A DNA stretch of 38,076 nucleotides, from contig CALVUX010000016.1 in assembly GCA_944363715.1 (NCBI GenBank), positions 1 to 38,076 on the forward strand, in the 5' to 3' direction. Below the pieces are notes generated by a model that had not been told where the DNA came from, did no database searches, and saw only the letters and a program-made list of their open reading frames with translations. The stretch comes from an uncultured Bacilli bacterium. Its GTDB lineage: Bacteria > Bacillota_I > Bacilli_A > RF39 > UBA660. This document shows, piece after piece, positions 1 to 7,442 of the stretch (within the stretch, counting starts at the first letter, position 1; each line of letters begins with the position of its first letter). Made by a program: the position numbers and the translations under genes.

Positions 1-88
1 AAACTACAATTTCAAGCAAAAACACCACTTTTTTAAGAAATTTGCAAAAACTACTTGTAAAAACTTAGAAAGTCACAGATTAAGAATT

Positions 89-123
89 AAAAAAAGTAAT
101 AGCAGTTAGATTATATCTATTAC
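89..123 (-). terminator. Rho-independent terminator of the DUF3592-like gene
   Basis: On the minus strand a 7-bp stem (GTAATAG with CTATTAC, 117-123 with 96-102) is followed by a run of seven T. It begins directly after the stop codon at 124-126. Bases 1-88 to its left hold no gene I can support. Confidence 0.75.
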
Positions 124-786
124 CTAATTAACATTTTTTAAATATTTATTCTTAAAATACTTAAATAAAGGCATTATTATACTTATCATACCAACTATTA
201 TGAAAGCCACTGCAAATAAAAGTGGTATTAACATACTATTAGTATAATAAGTAAACATTTTAATAAAAGAAAAATATCCAGTCGCTATATATGTAATTAT
301 ATAACCAAGAAATATCATAAGAACACCTGGTATAAACCCTAAAAACAAATTAATTATAGTTTTTAATTTTCCATCTTTTATTAATTTTTTAGTTTCAATC
401 ATAAAGGCAATAGAAGTTACAATAATACCAAATATACCTAAAAATGAAAATAAAAACTTTAATGATAAAGAAGGAATATAAGCTTCTTCCGGATTATTAG
501 GATTGTATTTTATAGGTCTTGGACTATTAATTCTAGGTAATATTCCACTTTCTGAAGAAGAAGAGACAGTATATTCAATTCCATTCACGGTATAAGAATA
601 AACAAGATTATACATTGTTTGATCTGAATTATTAACTTCTTTATAACTAATTAAATAACCAGTTGTCATCTCATAATTTTCTATATTTTCTATAGTAAAA
701 GAAAATACTAACATAAACACACTAAATAGAAAAGCAATGCAAAGCATAAATAAAGTTGTAACTATTTCTTTTTTGTTATTATCCAT
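124..786 (-). CDS. DUF3592-like membrane protein
   Basis: A 220-residue integral membrane protein of unknown function. The N-terminal hydrophobic helix (about residues 10-30) is followed by an external segment of about 80 residues. That segment has the DUF3592 pattern: a YTVNG strand, then YNPNNPEEAYIPS. Three further membrane helices follow (about 110-130, 145-170, 185-205). It is the last gene of a minus-strand run and ends in a terminator. The start is uncertain: ATG at 786 begins MDNNKKE, and an in-frame GTG lies at 795. The AGGAGG site (814-819) is separated from both by a small perfect hairpin, TCGAG-TTTT-CTCGA. No family member of known function is recognised. Confidence 0.75.
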   Translation of the reverse strand: MDNNKKEIVTTLFMLCIAFLFSVFMLVFSFTIENIENYEMTTGYLISYKEVNNSDQTMYNLVYSYTVNGIEYTVSSSSESGILPRINSPRPIKYNPNNPEEAYIPSLSLKFLFSFLGIFGIIVTSIAFMIETKKLIKDGKLKTIINLFLGFIPGVLMIFLGYIITYIATGYFSFIKMFTYYTNSMLIPLLFAVAFIIVGMISIIMPLFKYFKNKYLKNVN

Positions 787-797
787 TATTACCACTA

Positions 798-819
798 TCG
801 AGAAAACTCGACTCCTCCT
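798..819 (-). promoter_or_regulatory. Ribosome site separated from start by a mini-hairpin
   Basis: AGGAGG at 814-819 is 18 nt from GTG 795 and 27 nt from ATG 786, both too far for normal initiation. A perfect 5-bp stem with a TTTT loop (798-811) sits between. Folding removes 14 nt and leaves 4 or 13 nt. The role is inferred from spacing only. Confidence 0.45.
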
Positions 820-821
820 TT

Positions 822-1418
822 TTATTTATAAAATTTATTGCCCAATCTTAAAACTCTTTCATTCGCTTTCGCCATTTCCTCTTTTTTCTTATAATCATTT
901 TCTAAAGCTATTTCAAGAAAATACTTTTGATCTAAGAAACGTTCAACTTTATAGAAATCCCTATTCTTCTCTAATTCATCTAACTCTCTTTTTATTATTT
1001 CATCTTTAACATAATTTTCTTTATATTCAAAATTAAATATTTGTAAATATTCTTCTAAAGCTTTTAAATAATCTGGACTATTATTTTCCCTTAAAAATAT
1101 ATCTATTTCCTTAAAACTAATAATATCATGGCCATAATTAATAGATGTTAATGGTTTAAGAAAAGGACTTTCTTGTAAATATATTTTATAAGTAGCAGGA
1201 TAAACTTTCTTTCCTATCTTTCTTTTATCCTTTAATTTAATTTTTCTTAAATAATTATCATTAACTGGTATTAATCTATCAGTTATATCAACTACTCTAT
1301 TACCAAAGCTTGTAGAGATTTTATCTGTAATAAGATTAAAATCACTTTCTAAATAACTAATATTATATAAACTTAAAACTCCTTTATTAGGCAAATAAAA
1401 TTCTTTTCTAATTTCCAT
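822..1418 (-). CDS. Hypothetical protein, tandem paralogue A
   Basis: A 198-residue soluble, charged protein of unknown function. Its first 29 residues (MEIRKEFYL, NKGVLSLY, YLESDFNL) and its last 20 (EMAK-NERVL-LG) closely match the adjacent gene at 1431-2117. The middle is different in length and sequence. There is no signal peptide or membrane segment. ATG at 1418 has AAGGAG six bases upstream. It lies 12 nt after the sister gene and is probably cotranscribed with it and the U32 peptidase. No family was recognised; a short motif FNFEYKE-Y near residue 130 is shared with the sister. Confidence 0.7.
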   Translation of the reverse strand: MEIRKEFYLPNKGVLSLYNISYLESDFNLITDKISTSFGNRVVDITDRLIPVNDNYLRKIKLKDKRKIGKKVYPATYKIYLQESPFLKPLTSINYGHDIISFKEIDIFLRENNSPDYLKALEEYLQIFNFEYKENYVKDEIIKRELDELEKNRDFYKVERFLDQKYFLEIALENDYKKKEEMAKANERVLRLGNKFYK

Positions 1419-1430
1419 AATTCTCTCCTT

Positions 1431-2117
1431 TTATTTATTAGTACAACCTAATTTTAAAACCCTTTCATTAGATTTCGCCATTTCCTGTTTTCTATGATAC
1501 TCTTCTTCTATCTGTTTTTCAAGAGAATACTTATTACTAAATAGATTACTAAAATCACTCTTAATTATTTGATTTAACTCTTCTTTAATTAAATCTTCTT
1601 TAGAATAAACTTCTCTATATTCAAAATTAAAAACTTTTAAATATTCTCTTAGATATTTTTGATATTTATCTATATTATCACTATTTAAGAAACTAGCAAT
1701 TTTATCAAAGGTAACAATATTAGTAGGAAATGTTAGTCCATATAGACTTTCTTGATAAGTTATAGAATTAGTATTAATTTGGTTAAATAGCTGTAAATAA
1801 GACTGATGATTATAATCAATAGGAGTTAAATATTCTATAAATTCATCTTCTGGCATAGTATCTTTAAACATATAAAATGGTTTTTCCTTCTTTTCTTCAC
1901 TTCGTGTTTTTAAATCAGAAAAAAACATTTTCAAATCATTATCTTCAAAGGAAGGCAATTTACTATTAATAGAATTATAAAGTTCTGCAGAAGCCTCACA
2001 TTTTAAACTATCAGAAATATTTTTTATAACTAAATTAAAATCACTTTCTAAATATCTTATATCATATAAACTTAAAACTCCTTTATTATGTAAATAAAAT
2101 TCTTTTCTAATTTCCAC
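1431..2117 (-). CDS. Hypothetical protein, tandem paralogue B
   Basis: A 228-residue soluble protein, sister of the gene at 822-1418. It shares the conserved N-terminal block, the FNFEYRE-Y motif and the C-terminal EMAKSNERVLKLG block. The middle (about residues 35-140) does not align by eye. It starts with GTG at 2117 inside the end of the U32 peptidase gene (11-nt overlap), with AGGAG six bases upstream, which suggests translational coupling. The DNA of the first 55 bases is nearly identical to the start of paralogue A, pointing to a fairly recent tandem duplication or conversion of the ends. Function unknown. Confidence 0.7.
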   Translation of the reverse strand: MEIRKEFYLHNKGVLSLYDIRYLESDFNLVIKNISDSLKCEASAELYNSINSKLPSFEDNDLKMFFSDLKTRSEEKKEKPFYMFKDTMPEDEFIEYLTPIDYNHQSYLQLFNQINTNSITYQESLYGLTFPTNIVTFDKIASFLNSDNIDKYQKYLREYLKVFNFEYREVYSKEDLIKEELNQIIKSDFSNLFSNKYSLEKQIEEEYHRKQEMAKSNERVLKLGCTNK

Positions 2118-4101
2118 GATTTTCTCCTACAAAATAAACATTATCAAACTCTAACTCTTTCTCATCTAAATTAATGCTATAACTGGAATTAATATGAGTA
2201 CATCTTCCATCAAAGTAAGTTTTAAATTTATCATTTTTAACATTAACTAAAGTATAAGAAGTATCTTTATCTAGATTTAAAATATTACCTTTAATAAGCA
2301 TTACTTCTACATAACCTTTAGTTTTAATAACTATTGGAATATTCCCAAATCTTTTTCTAATAGATTCTATTAAATTTTTTAATTCTAAACTATTAAGTTC
2401 TACTGATAAAGTTATCCCTTTATATCCTAATTTATATAGGTAATAAGCAGTATATGAATTAAAGACATTTAAATGGTATGATGCTATTACATTAGTTGTT
2501 GGTCTAAATAAATTACTAACAATACTTTTATCTTTTAAGACATCTTTAATATAGAAAGGGTTTCTTTCTACTTCCCCGTAATTATCTAAATCTATTATCT
2601 CTTTAGTATTTATTTTATCAAAAGTTACTTCATTAATAATAGGTTCTTTATAATCATTAAGACGTTCCCCTATTAATCTTTCTGACAAAGTTCTTCTTGC
2701 AATATTTAAATCTCCTATTCTAATAAAGATATCTTCATCCATATCTATACTTATACGTTTAGAGATAAAAGGAGTATTACCTAGTTTTTCTAACTGACTA
2801 ATTAATCTTTCTTTAGATATAGGATTATTAATAGACTTCTCTACTACATTACCTGTATAAGTAACGGTATGAGATAAATCACTAAAACTTAAAGTAAATA
2901 CTTCTCCAACCTTTGCTTTCACTTCTATATTAATAGGAACTTTTCTAGTAATAGTAAAGTCAGTTATTTCAAGAGATTTATCTGTAGTCTTTCTAACTTC
3001 ATCTAGACTAGTAAGTTTAACTTTATTATCAACTTCAACTATTTGTTTAGGATTTCCTTTATTAATTAGATTATCTTTTAAATCATAGAGAAAATTTACT
3101 ATCATTCCTTTATTAGATTCTTTAAATCTAATACCATCACCTTGTAATAAAGGCCTATCTAATTCTATTCTAATTCTCTCATCATTTACATCTATAACTT
3201 TACCCAAATGACTTCCTAAATGATTAGGACTTTTCTTATTAATTAAATCACTATCATTAAATAAATGACCTTTTGTAAAGCCTCTATAAAACATACTCTT
3301 TAAGTCCTCTAAATCTTTAGTAGAAAGTTCTTCATTATCAAGTATTTTACGATAATACTTTGTAATAAAACCTACATAAGATGGACTTTTCATTCTTCCT
3401 TCTATCTTAAGACTAGTAACATTACTAGGTAATTTCTTAATATCTAATGATGTATTCAATTCTTTCATTGATAATAAATATCCTTCATCTATTAGAGTTT
3501 TATCTTTATATAATTTATAAGGTAATCTACAACTACCAACACACTCTCCTCTATTACCACTTCTACCACCTAACATAGAACTGAAGAGACAATTACCTGA
3601 ATAACTTACACATAAGGCTCCATGAATAAAGACTTCTATTTCAATAGGAATATCTATTTTCTTAATCTCATTTATACTCATCTCTCTTGGAAGTACTACA
3701 CGTTTTACTCCCATCTCATATAGAAGTTTAATAGTCTCATAACTACTACTATTTACTTGAGTTGAAGCGTGTATTTCAAGATTAGGATACTTTTCCAAAC
3801 ATAAAGAAATCATCCCAAAATCTTGCATAAGAATAGCATCTACACCTAAACTATATAAAAACTCTACTTCTTTGAGGAAATCTTCTACTTCACTTTCTTT
3901 TACTAAAGTATTCATTGTTACATAAATCTTAACACCATATATTTTTCCAAGTTTTAAAACTGTTTTTAACTCATCAATCGTAAAGTTCTTAGCATAACTT
4001 CTTGCCCCAAACATTTTACCTGATAAATAGATAGCATCTGCTCCATTATTTAAGGCAGCATAAAACGAATTTATATCTCCAGCTGGTACTAATAACTCCA
4101 T
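2107..4101 (-). CDS. U32 family peptidase, RlhA-like
   Basis: A 664-residue U32 protein. The N-terminal TIM-barrel domain starts with MELLVPAGD, contains the family hallmark around residues 175-215 (SGNCLFSS, GGRSGNRGEC, GSCRLPY) with several conserved cysteines, and continues into a long C-terminal DUF3656-type region. E. coli RlhA of this family is needed for hydroxylation of C2501 in 23S rRNA; a similar RNA-modifying role is inferred. The family start is MELLxPAG, so ATG 4101 is chosen although the frame is open to 4137. The ribosome site in front of it is weak. The stop overlaps the GTG of the next gene by 11 nt. Confidence 0.85.
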   Translation of the reverse strand: MELLVPAGDINSFYAALNNGADAIYLSGKMFGARSYAKNFTIDELKTVLKLGKIYGVKIYVTMNTLVKESEVEDFLKEVEFLYSLGVDAILMQDFGMISLCLEKYPNLEIHASTQVNSSSYETIKLLYEMGVKRVVLPREMSINEIKKIDIPIEIEVFIHGALCVSYSGNCLFSSMLGGRSGNRGECVGSCRLPYKLYKDKTLIDEGYLLSMKELNTSLDIKKLPSNVTSLKIEGRMKSPSYVGFITKYYRKILDNEELSTKDLEDLKSMFYRGFTKGHLFNDSDLINKKSPNHLGSHLGKVIDVNDERIRIELDRPLLQGDGIRFKESNKGMIVNFLYDLKDNLINKGNPKQIVEVDNKVKLTSLDEVRKTTDKSLEITDFTITRKVPINIEVKAKVGEVFTLSFSDLSHTVTYTGNVVEKSINNPISKERLISQLEKLGNTPFISKRISIDMDEDIFIRIGDLNIARRTLSERLIGERLNDYKEPIINEVTFDKINTKEIIDLDNYGEVERNPFYIKDVLKDKSIVSNLFRPTTNVIASYHLNVFNSYTAYYLYKLGYKGITLSVELNSLELKNLIESIRKRFGNIPIVIKTKGYVEVMLIKGNILNLDKDTSYTLVNVKNDKFKTYFDGRCTHINSSYSINLDEKELEFDNVYFVGENRGN

Positions 4102-4171
4102 AAACATCACTGTCTTTCTATTAATATTTAAATACATCTATATCATACAAAATATTAACGTTTTAAACAAG

Positions 4172-4202
4172 AAAAAAGTACTAAGAGTTATCTTAATACT
4201 TT
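4172..4202 (-). terminator. Terminator, copy 1 of a 31-nt repeat
   Basis: Minus-strand stem AGTATTAAG with CTTAGTACT (one G-T pair) and an ATAACT loop, followed by six T. The 31 bases are identical to 6367-6397. Here the left arm overlaps the last codons of the small gene at 4188. Confidence 0.8.
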
Positions 4203-4588
4203 GCTTCTTCCTTTTTCTGCGTAATCTTCTAATTTTTCCCAACTAAGATGTTTTGCATCTAAGATAGTTATTTCTTCCTCAGCTACGCTATTTATAGCAT
4301 CCTTATTTTCCATGAAATATTTTAATCTTTCCATTTTATCAACCTTAGTATCATAACGACTTTGTGTTGCTACACAAATTAATGGTATAGCTCCTCCATA
4401 TATGATAGGTGAAAATGGAGAAGAAAATAAATTACCAATAGTATTATAAGTTTCATTAATAACATTACCTAGACCTGTTCCTGCCATTATCGTTGGTTCG
4501 ATTCCAAATATATTTCTTGCAAATTAGTAACCTTTACTTCTTCTTCCTTTTTTCTAATTCTTTCTTCTTTAGTTTTTACTTTAAACAT
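4188..4588 (-). pseudogene. Small membrane protein, copy 1, frameshifted by internal deletion
   Basis: Two short frames here are pieces of one gene homologous to 6412-6726. The first (ATG 4588, GGGGG site eight bases upstream, 33 residues) matches copy 2 through KVTNL, then runs to a stop at 4487-4489. The second frame continues the homology exactly from base 4520: ARNIFGIEP aligns with ANNVFGMNF, then GNVINETYNTI with GDFVNNFYGTI, and KVDKM with KVRKM. The roughly 31 codons between VTNL and ANN, which hold the first membrane helix in copy 2, are missing here and the frame shifts by one. A 99-residue frame from ATG 4487 overlaps the first stop as TAATG, so a truncated product with one hydrophobic segment could still be made. 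It has a longer C-terminus than copy 2. Function unknown. Confidence 0.65.
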
Positions 4589-4616
4589 ATTAATACCCCC
4601 TTGTTAAAGTATCTAT

Positions 4617-4645
4617 ATTATACCAAGCAAGTATGATTGTGTCAA
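4617..4645 (-). promoter_or_regulatory. Consensus promoter TTGACA-17-TATAAT
   Basis: Both hexamers match the sigma-A consensus perfectly with a 17-bp spacer. The TTGACA box (4640-4645) contains the TGA stop of the Fic gene. It drives the small unit at 4588 leftwards. The leader after the -10 box is almost the same as that before copy 2 (6758) and resembles that before the gene at 11252. Confidence 0.85.
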
Positions 4646-5448
4646 ATATATAACTTATTATTATCTAATTCATTATCTTTACCTAATAATAAATTTTCAA
4701 AAAACATAACTAAGTAACGTTTATCTTCTTTAATACCTTTATTATAATTTGTATAATTCGCTCTTACTAAAGCATTTCTAAAATATAGAGAATTATCTTT
4801 AAATAATTCATTATTAACTTCAAAACCCATACTTATTAAATATTTTTGAATAAAGATAGCAGTTGTTCTAGTATTTCCTTCACTGAATGGATGCACTTGC
4901 CAAATTCTTGATGTAAACTCTGTTATTCTATTTACTAATTCACTCTCATTCATATTAATATAATCTATATTTTTTTCTTCTTCAAAATCATATTTTAAAG
5001 ACTCTTCTATCAAGTCATAAGACTGATAACTTACTGTATCATTATCTAATATTTCTTCATCTTTAGTAATATTATAAGTTCTAAATTCTCCAGGATGATA
5101 TATATCTTTATCAAGATTTTGAAATAATCTTTTATGATAGTTTTTATAAGTCAGATAATCAAATCTAAAGGCTTTATCACTTAATATCTCATAGATAGCA
5201 AGCGATACTTCATCAGCTTCTTTTTCACTATTAGATACATTGTTATCTTTAGAATAGTATGATGTTATATCATCTTTAACTTCTTTATATGTTTTTTTAC
5301 CATCAATATGTTCATTAGTTAACTCTACCATATATTTAGATGGTTTTAATCTATCAACATCTTGTAATCCAAAGGCAATATTCCAATATAATTGTTTAAC
5401 TTTAGGACTTTTTTCATCAAATACTTCAATATAAGTTTTTTCGTTCAT
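4642..5448 (-). CDS. Fic family protein with N-terminal VbhA-like antitoxin segment
   Basis: A 268-residue Fic protein. The Fic core carries the full catalytic motif HPFSEGNTRT at about residue 186, whose histidine activates the target hydroxyl for AMP transfer, and a FRTYNITKDE flap. The N-terminal 65 residues (GLQDVDRLKPSKY, HIDGKKTYKEV, YY) look like the VbhA-type antitoxin domain fused to Fic in many Firmicutes proteins, so the enzyme is probably autoinhibited; I did not find a clean S/T-x-x-x-E-G/N motif. The end (LLLGKDNELDN) is also typical of that family. ATG 5448 follows GAGGGAG by eight bases; the frame is open to 5457. It lies 20 nt after the PemK-like gene. The target is unknown. 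Confidence 0.88.
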   Translation of the reverse strand: MNEKTYIEVFDEKSPKVKQLYWNIAFGLQDVDRLKPSKYMVELTNEHIDGKKTYKEVKDDITSYYSKDNNVSNSEKEADEVSLAIYEILSDKAFRFDYLTYKNYHKRLFQNLDKDIYHPGEFRTYNITKDEEILDNDTVSYQSYDLIEESLKYDFEEEKNIDYINMNESELVNRITEFTSRIWQVHPFSEGNTRTTAIFIQKYLISMGFEVNNELFKDNSLYFRNALVRANYTNYNKGIKEDKRYLVMFFENLLLGKDNELDNNKLYI

Positions 5449-5468
5449 AGTTATCACTCCCTCTTAAT

Positions 5469-5828
5469 CTATAAATATAATTTTGATATTAAATCATCTT
5501 GATATGCTTGATATTTCTTTACAAATTCTTCTTTTTTACTAGAAGGTAATTCTGCTATTTTAACACCTAACTTACTTCTAGGTCCTGTATATATCTTAGT
5601 TGTTTTAATTATAGATTGTCTTGCTAATCCCAATTCTTTTGCTAACTTCTTATCTAATAAAACATCATAGATACCACATTCTGCAGATGAAGAGATAATT
5701 ACATAATGGATATCTACATACTGTAACTGATTATTACTATCATAACCAATTACTAAAACTGGTCTTACTTTCGCTTCTTTTGTATTATTAGGTTTTGTTG
5801 CTACATAAGTCCAAATTTCTCCCTGCAT
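5469..5828 (-). CDS. PemK/MazF-like toxin protein
   Basis: A 119-residue protein with the PemK/MazF fold signature: GEIWTYV at the start, KVRPVLVIGYD as the beta-hairpin with the conserved Arg-Pro, then VIISSS and a C-terminal helix. Family members are usually mRNA endoribonucleases. The variant here is divergent and its activity is not proven. ATG 5828 overlaps the stop of the upstream Panacea gene as TAATG and follows GAGGAG by about eight bases, so the two are translationally coupled. The antitoxin-first order is typical of type II modules, and no MazE-like gene is present. Confidence 0.75.
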   Translation of the reverse strand: MQGEIWTYVATKPNNTKEAKVRPVLVIGYDSNNQLQYVDIHYVIISSSAECGIYDVLLDKKLAKELGLARQSIIKTTKIYTGPRSKLGVKIAELPSSKKEEFVKKYQAYQDDLISKLYL

Positions 5829-6292
5829 TAATCCCACTCCTCATCATCTGGTTGTAATACATAACTAGTAAAATAGGAAGCAATATTAGATTTAGGAATT
5901 GTCTTATCACTTCTCTCATCTGGATCCAAACCTGTGCGTGATAATAACCAAGGTTCTTCTTTATGGATTATCTCTTCTAAATACTTGCCATCATATTTTG
6001 CATAATTTCTCTTAACGTATTCTAATAAGTCTATAACATCTTTATTAAAGTCTTTTAAGTTATAATTTAAATCAATAGGATTATACTCATAATTTTTATA
6101 TTCGTGATATATAGAAGGAATAACTGGCCCATGAACCCAAGCTTCAAAGTCATCATTAAATAGCGCTTTATCATAAAAAGCATAAGAAAAACCTTGAGCA
6201 AAATATAATAATTTTTGTAATTTTAAAGGTTCAGGATGTAGTTCATTTATAAAGTATTTAGCAATGTCCATAGCTTTATATTCATTTTCCAT
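5828..6292 (-). CDS. Panacea (DUF4065/SocA-like) antitoxin-type protein
   Basis: A 154-residue protein covering a complete Panacea domain: MDIAKYFIN, LKLQKLLYFAQGF at about residues 23-35, then FEAWVHGPVIP and YHEYKNY, the family hallmark. Panacea domains act as promiscuous antitoxins in PanAT systems, where the accompanying toxin varies. It is first in the operon, with AGGAGGAG eight bases before ATG 6292, and overlaps the PemK-like gene. By position it is the likely antitoxin of that gene, and possibly of Fic as well. There is no added DNA-binding domain, so autoregulation would need another protein. Confidence 0.82.
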   Translation of the reverse strand: MENEYKAMDIAKYFINELHPEPLKLQKLLYFAQGFSYAFYDKALFNDDFEAWVHGPVIPSIYHEYKNYEYNPIDLNYNLKDFNKDVIDLLEYVKRNYAKYDGKYLEEIIHKEEPWLLSRTGLDPDERSDKTIPKSNIASYFTSYVLQPDDEEWD

Positions 6293-6366
6293 TAATTAAT
6301 CTCCTCCTAACGTTTTATTAAATATAGAATAGCATAACCTAAACAAATATTCTAGTTATTTTATGA

Positions 6367-6397
6367 AAAAAAGTACTAAGAGTTATCTTAATACTTT
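6367..6397 (-). terminator. Terminator, copy 2 of a 31-nt repeat
   Basis: Identical over 31 bases to 4172-4202: stem AGTATTAAG with CTTAGTACT, then seven T. It lies 15 nt after the stop of the small gene at 6412. Confidence 0.85.
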
Positions 6398-6411
6398 TTA
6401 TCAAAAAAATA

Positions 6412-6726
6412 CTATTTCATTTTTCTTACTTTCTCTTCTGCTTTAGCTTGTGAGATTGCAACTGGAATAGATGCTAAAGCACCACTAGTTACTGCTGCAC
6501 CAAGCCAAGTTTCTATAGTTCCATAAAAATTATTGACAAAATCACCAACAAAAGTAGCATCATCCATTCTAAAATTCATTCCAAAAACATTATTTGCTAC
6601 AGCAATTCCCATAGGAATAGCAGCTAAAGCCACTCATGCAACCGCTCCTTTAATAGCATAGTTCCTCTTCAAATCTTTCTCATAGATTTCTAAATTTGTA
6701 ACTTTATTTTCTTTAGTATTTTTCAT
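6412..6726 (-). pseudogene. Small membrane protein, copy 2, interrupted by in-frame TGA
   Basis: From ATG 6726 the frame runs 30 codons to a TGA at 6634-6636 and continues, without any shift, for 73 more codons to TAG at 6412. Reading the TGA as the one-base neighbour TGG gives a 104-residue protein in which the position falls inside a hydrophobic helix (AIKGAVA, then VALAAIPMGIAVA). A second hydrophobic stretch (TSGALASIPVAIS) lies near the end. A GTG directly follows the TGA and could restart translation. The unit has its own promoter and terminator, both shared with the copy at 4188-4588. TGA is an ordinary stop elsewhere here, so a nonsense mutation is the simplest reading. Function unknown. 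Confidence 0.65.
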
Positions 6727-6757
6727 ATTAATATTCTCCCTTTACTAAAGTAGCTAT

Positions 6758-6787
6758 ATTATAATATTTTTTTCTTATAAAAGTCAA
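6758..6787 (-). promoter_or_regulatory. Promoter TTGACT-18-TATAAT
   Basis: The -35 box (6782-6787) overlaps the TGA stop of the alarmone synthetase gene; TATAAT is at 6758-6763. From TATAAT to the start codon the leader matches that of copy 1: TATAATATAG, TACTTTA, a GGG site and TATTAATATG. Confidence 0.75.
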
Positions 6788-7410
6788 ATAATTTCTTGAT
6801 CATCTTTAATTATTTGCATTTCATTATTTAATTTTAACATCTTTTGGTCTAGAGTATGGATATCCTCTGCACACTTATGCATACCTTCTTTTATTTCTTC
6901 TGGTATTTCTCCTTTAAATTTATAAGTTATTTTATGATCTAAACTAGCCCAAAAATCCATTGCAACAGTTCTAATTTGTATTTCTGCTTCCACCAAAGTA
7001 ACACCATCTATTAAATAAACTGGTACATAAACACTCAAATGATAACTAGAATAACCTGTGTCTTTTGGATTAGTAATGTAATCTTCTTTATCATGAACAG
7101 TTATTTGATCACTATTTTCTATTAATTCTACTATCTTATGAACATCTGATAAAAATGAACAAACAATTCTTATGCCAACCATATCATGAACATGCTCTTC
7201 TATATTCTTAGTTGTTACTTCATAACCTCTAGATATTAATTTTTTACTAGCACTTTCATAACTCTTTAATCTTGATTTTATATGTTCAACAGGATTATAG
7301 TTATTTTCAAGTTCATAATCTTGTAACAAAATACTAATTTCTGTTTCTAATGTTTTTAAGGCAGCAGAATATTTTAAGATTAATTTTTCTAATTCCTTAT
7401 CTTCTTTCAT
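6784..7410 (-). CDS. Small alarmone synthetase (GTP pyrophosphokinase, RelQ/YjbM type)
   Basis: A 208-residue single-domain RelA/SpoT synthetase making (p)ppGpp from ATP and GTP/GDP. Visible motifs are HVHDMVGIRIVCSFLSDV (about residues 65-85), the GYSSYHLSVYVPV substrate loop, EIQIRTVAMDFWASLDHK and a C-terminal helix. There is no hydrolase domain. ATG 7410 is chosen: the frame is open to a TTG at 7425, but that TTG belongs to the ribosome site GGAAAGGAGG. It is last in a run with sepF and divIVA. It looks like the housekeeping RelQ class rather than a toxSAS, though a Panacea gene lies only 0.5 kb away. Confidence 0.88.
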   Translation of the reverse strand: MKEDKELEKLILKYSAALKTLETEISILLQDYELENNYNPVEHIKSRLKSYESASKKLISRGYEVTTKNIEEHVHDMVGIRIVCSFLSDVHKIVELIENSDQITVHDKEDYITNPKDTGYSSYHLSVYVPVYLIDGVTLVEAEIQIRTVAMDFWASLDHKITYKFKGEIPEEIKEGMHKCAEDIHTLDQKMLKLNNEMQIIKDDQEII

Positions 7411-7442
7411 AATCCTCCTTTCCAAGATATAAGAACACTAGA

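Noticed and set aside
737-1009. + strand frame opposite the DUF3592-like gene
   Set aside because: Antisense shadow of two supported minus-strand genes, low-complexity, no ribosome site.
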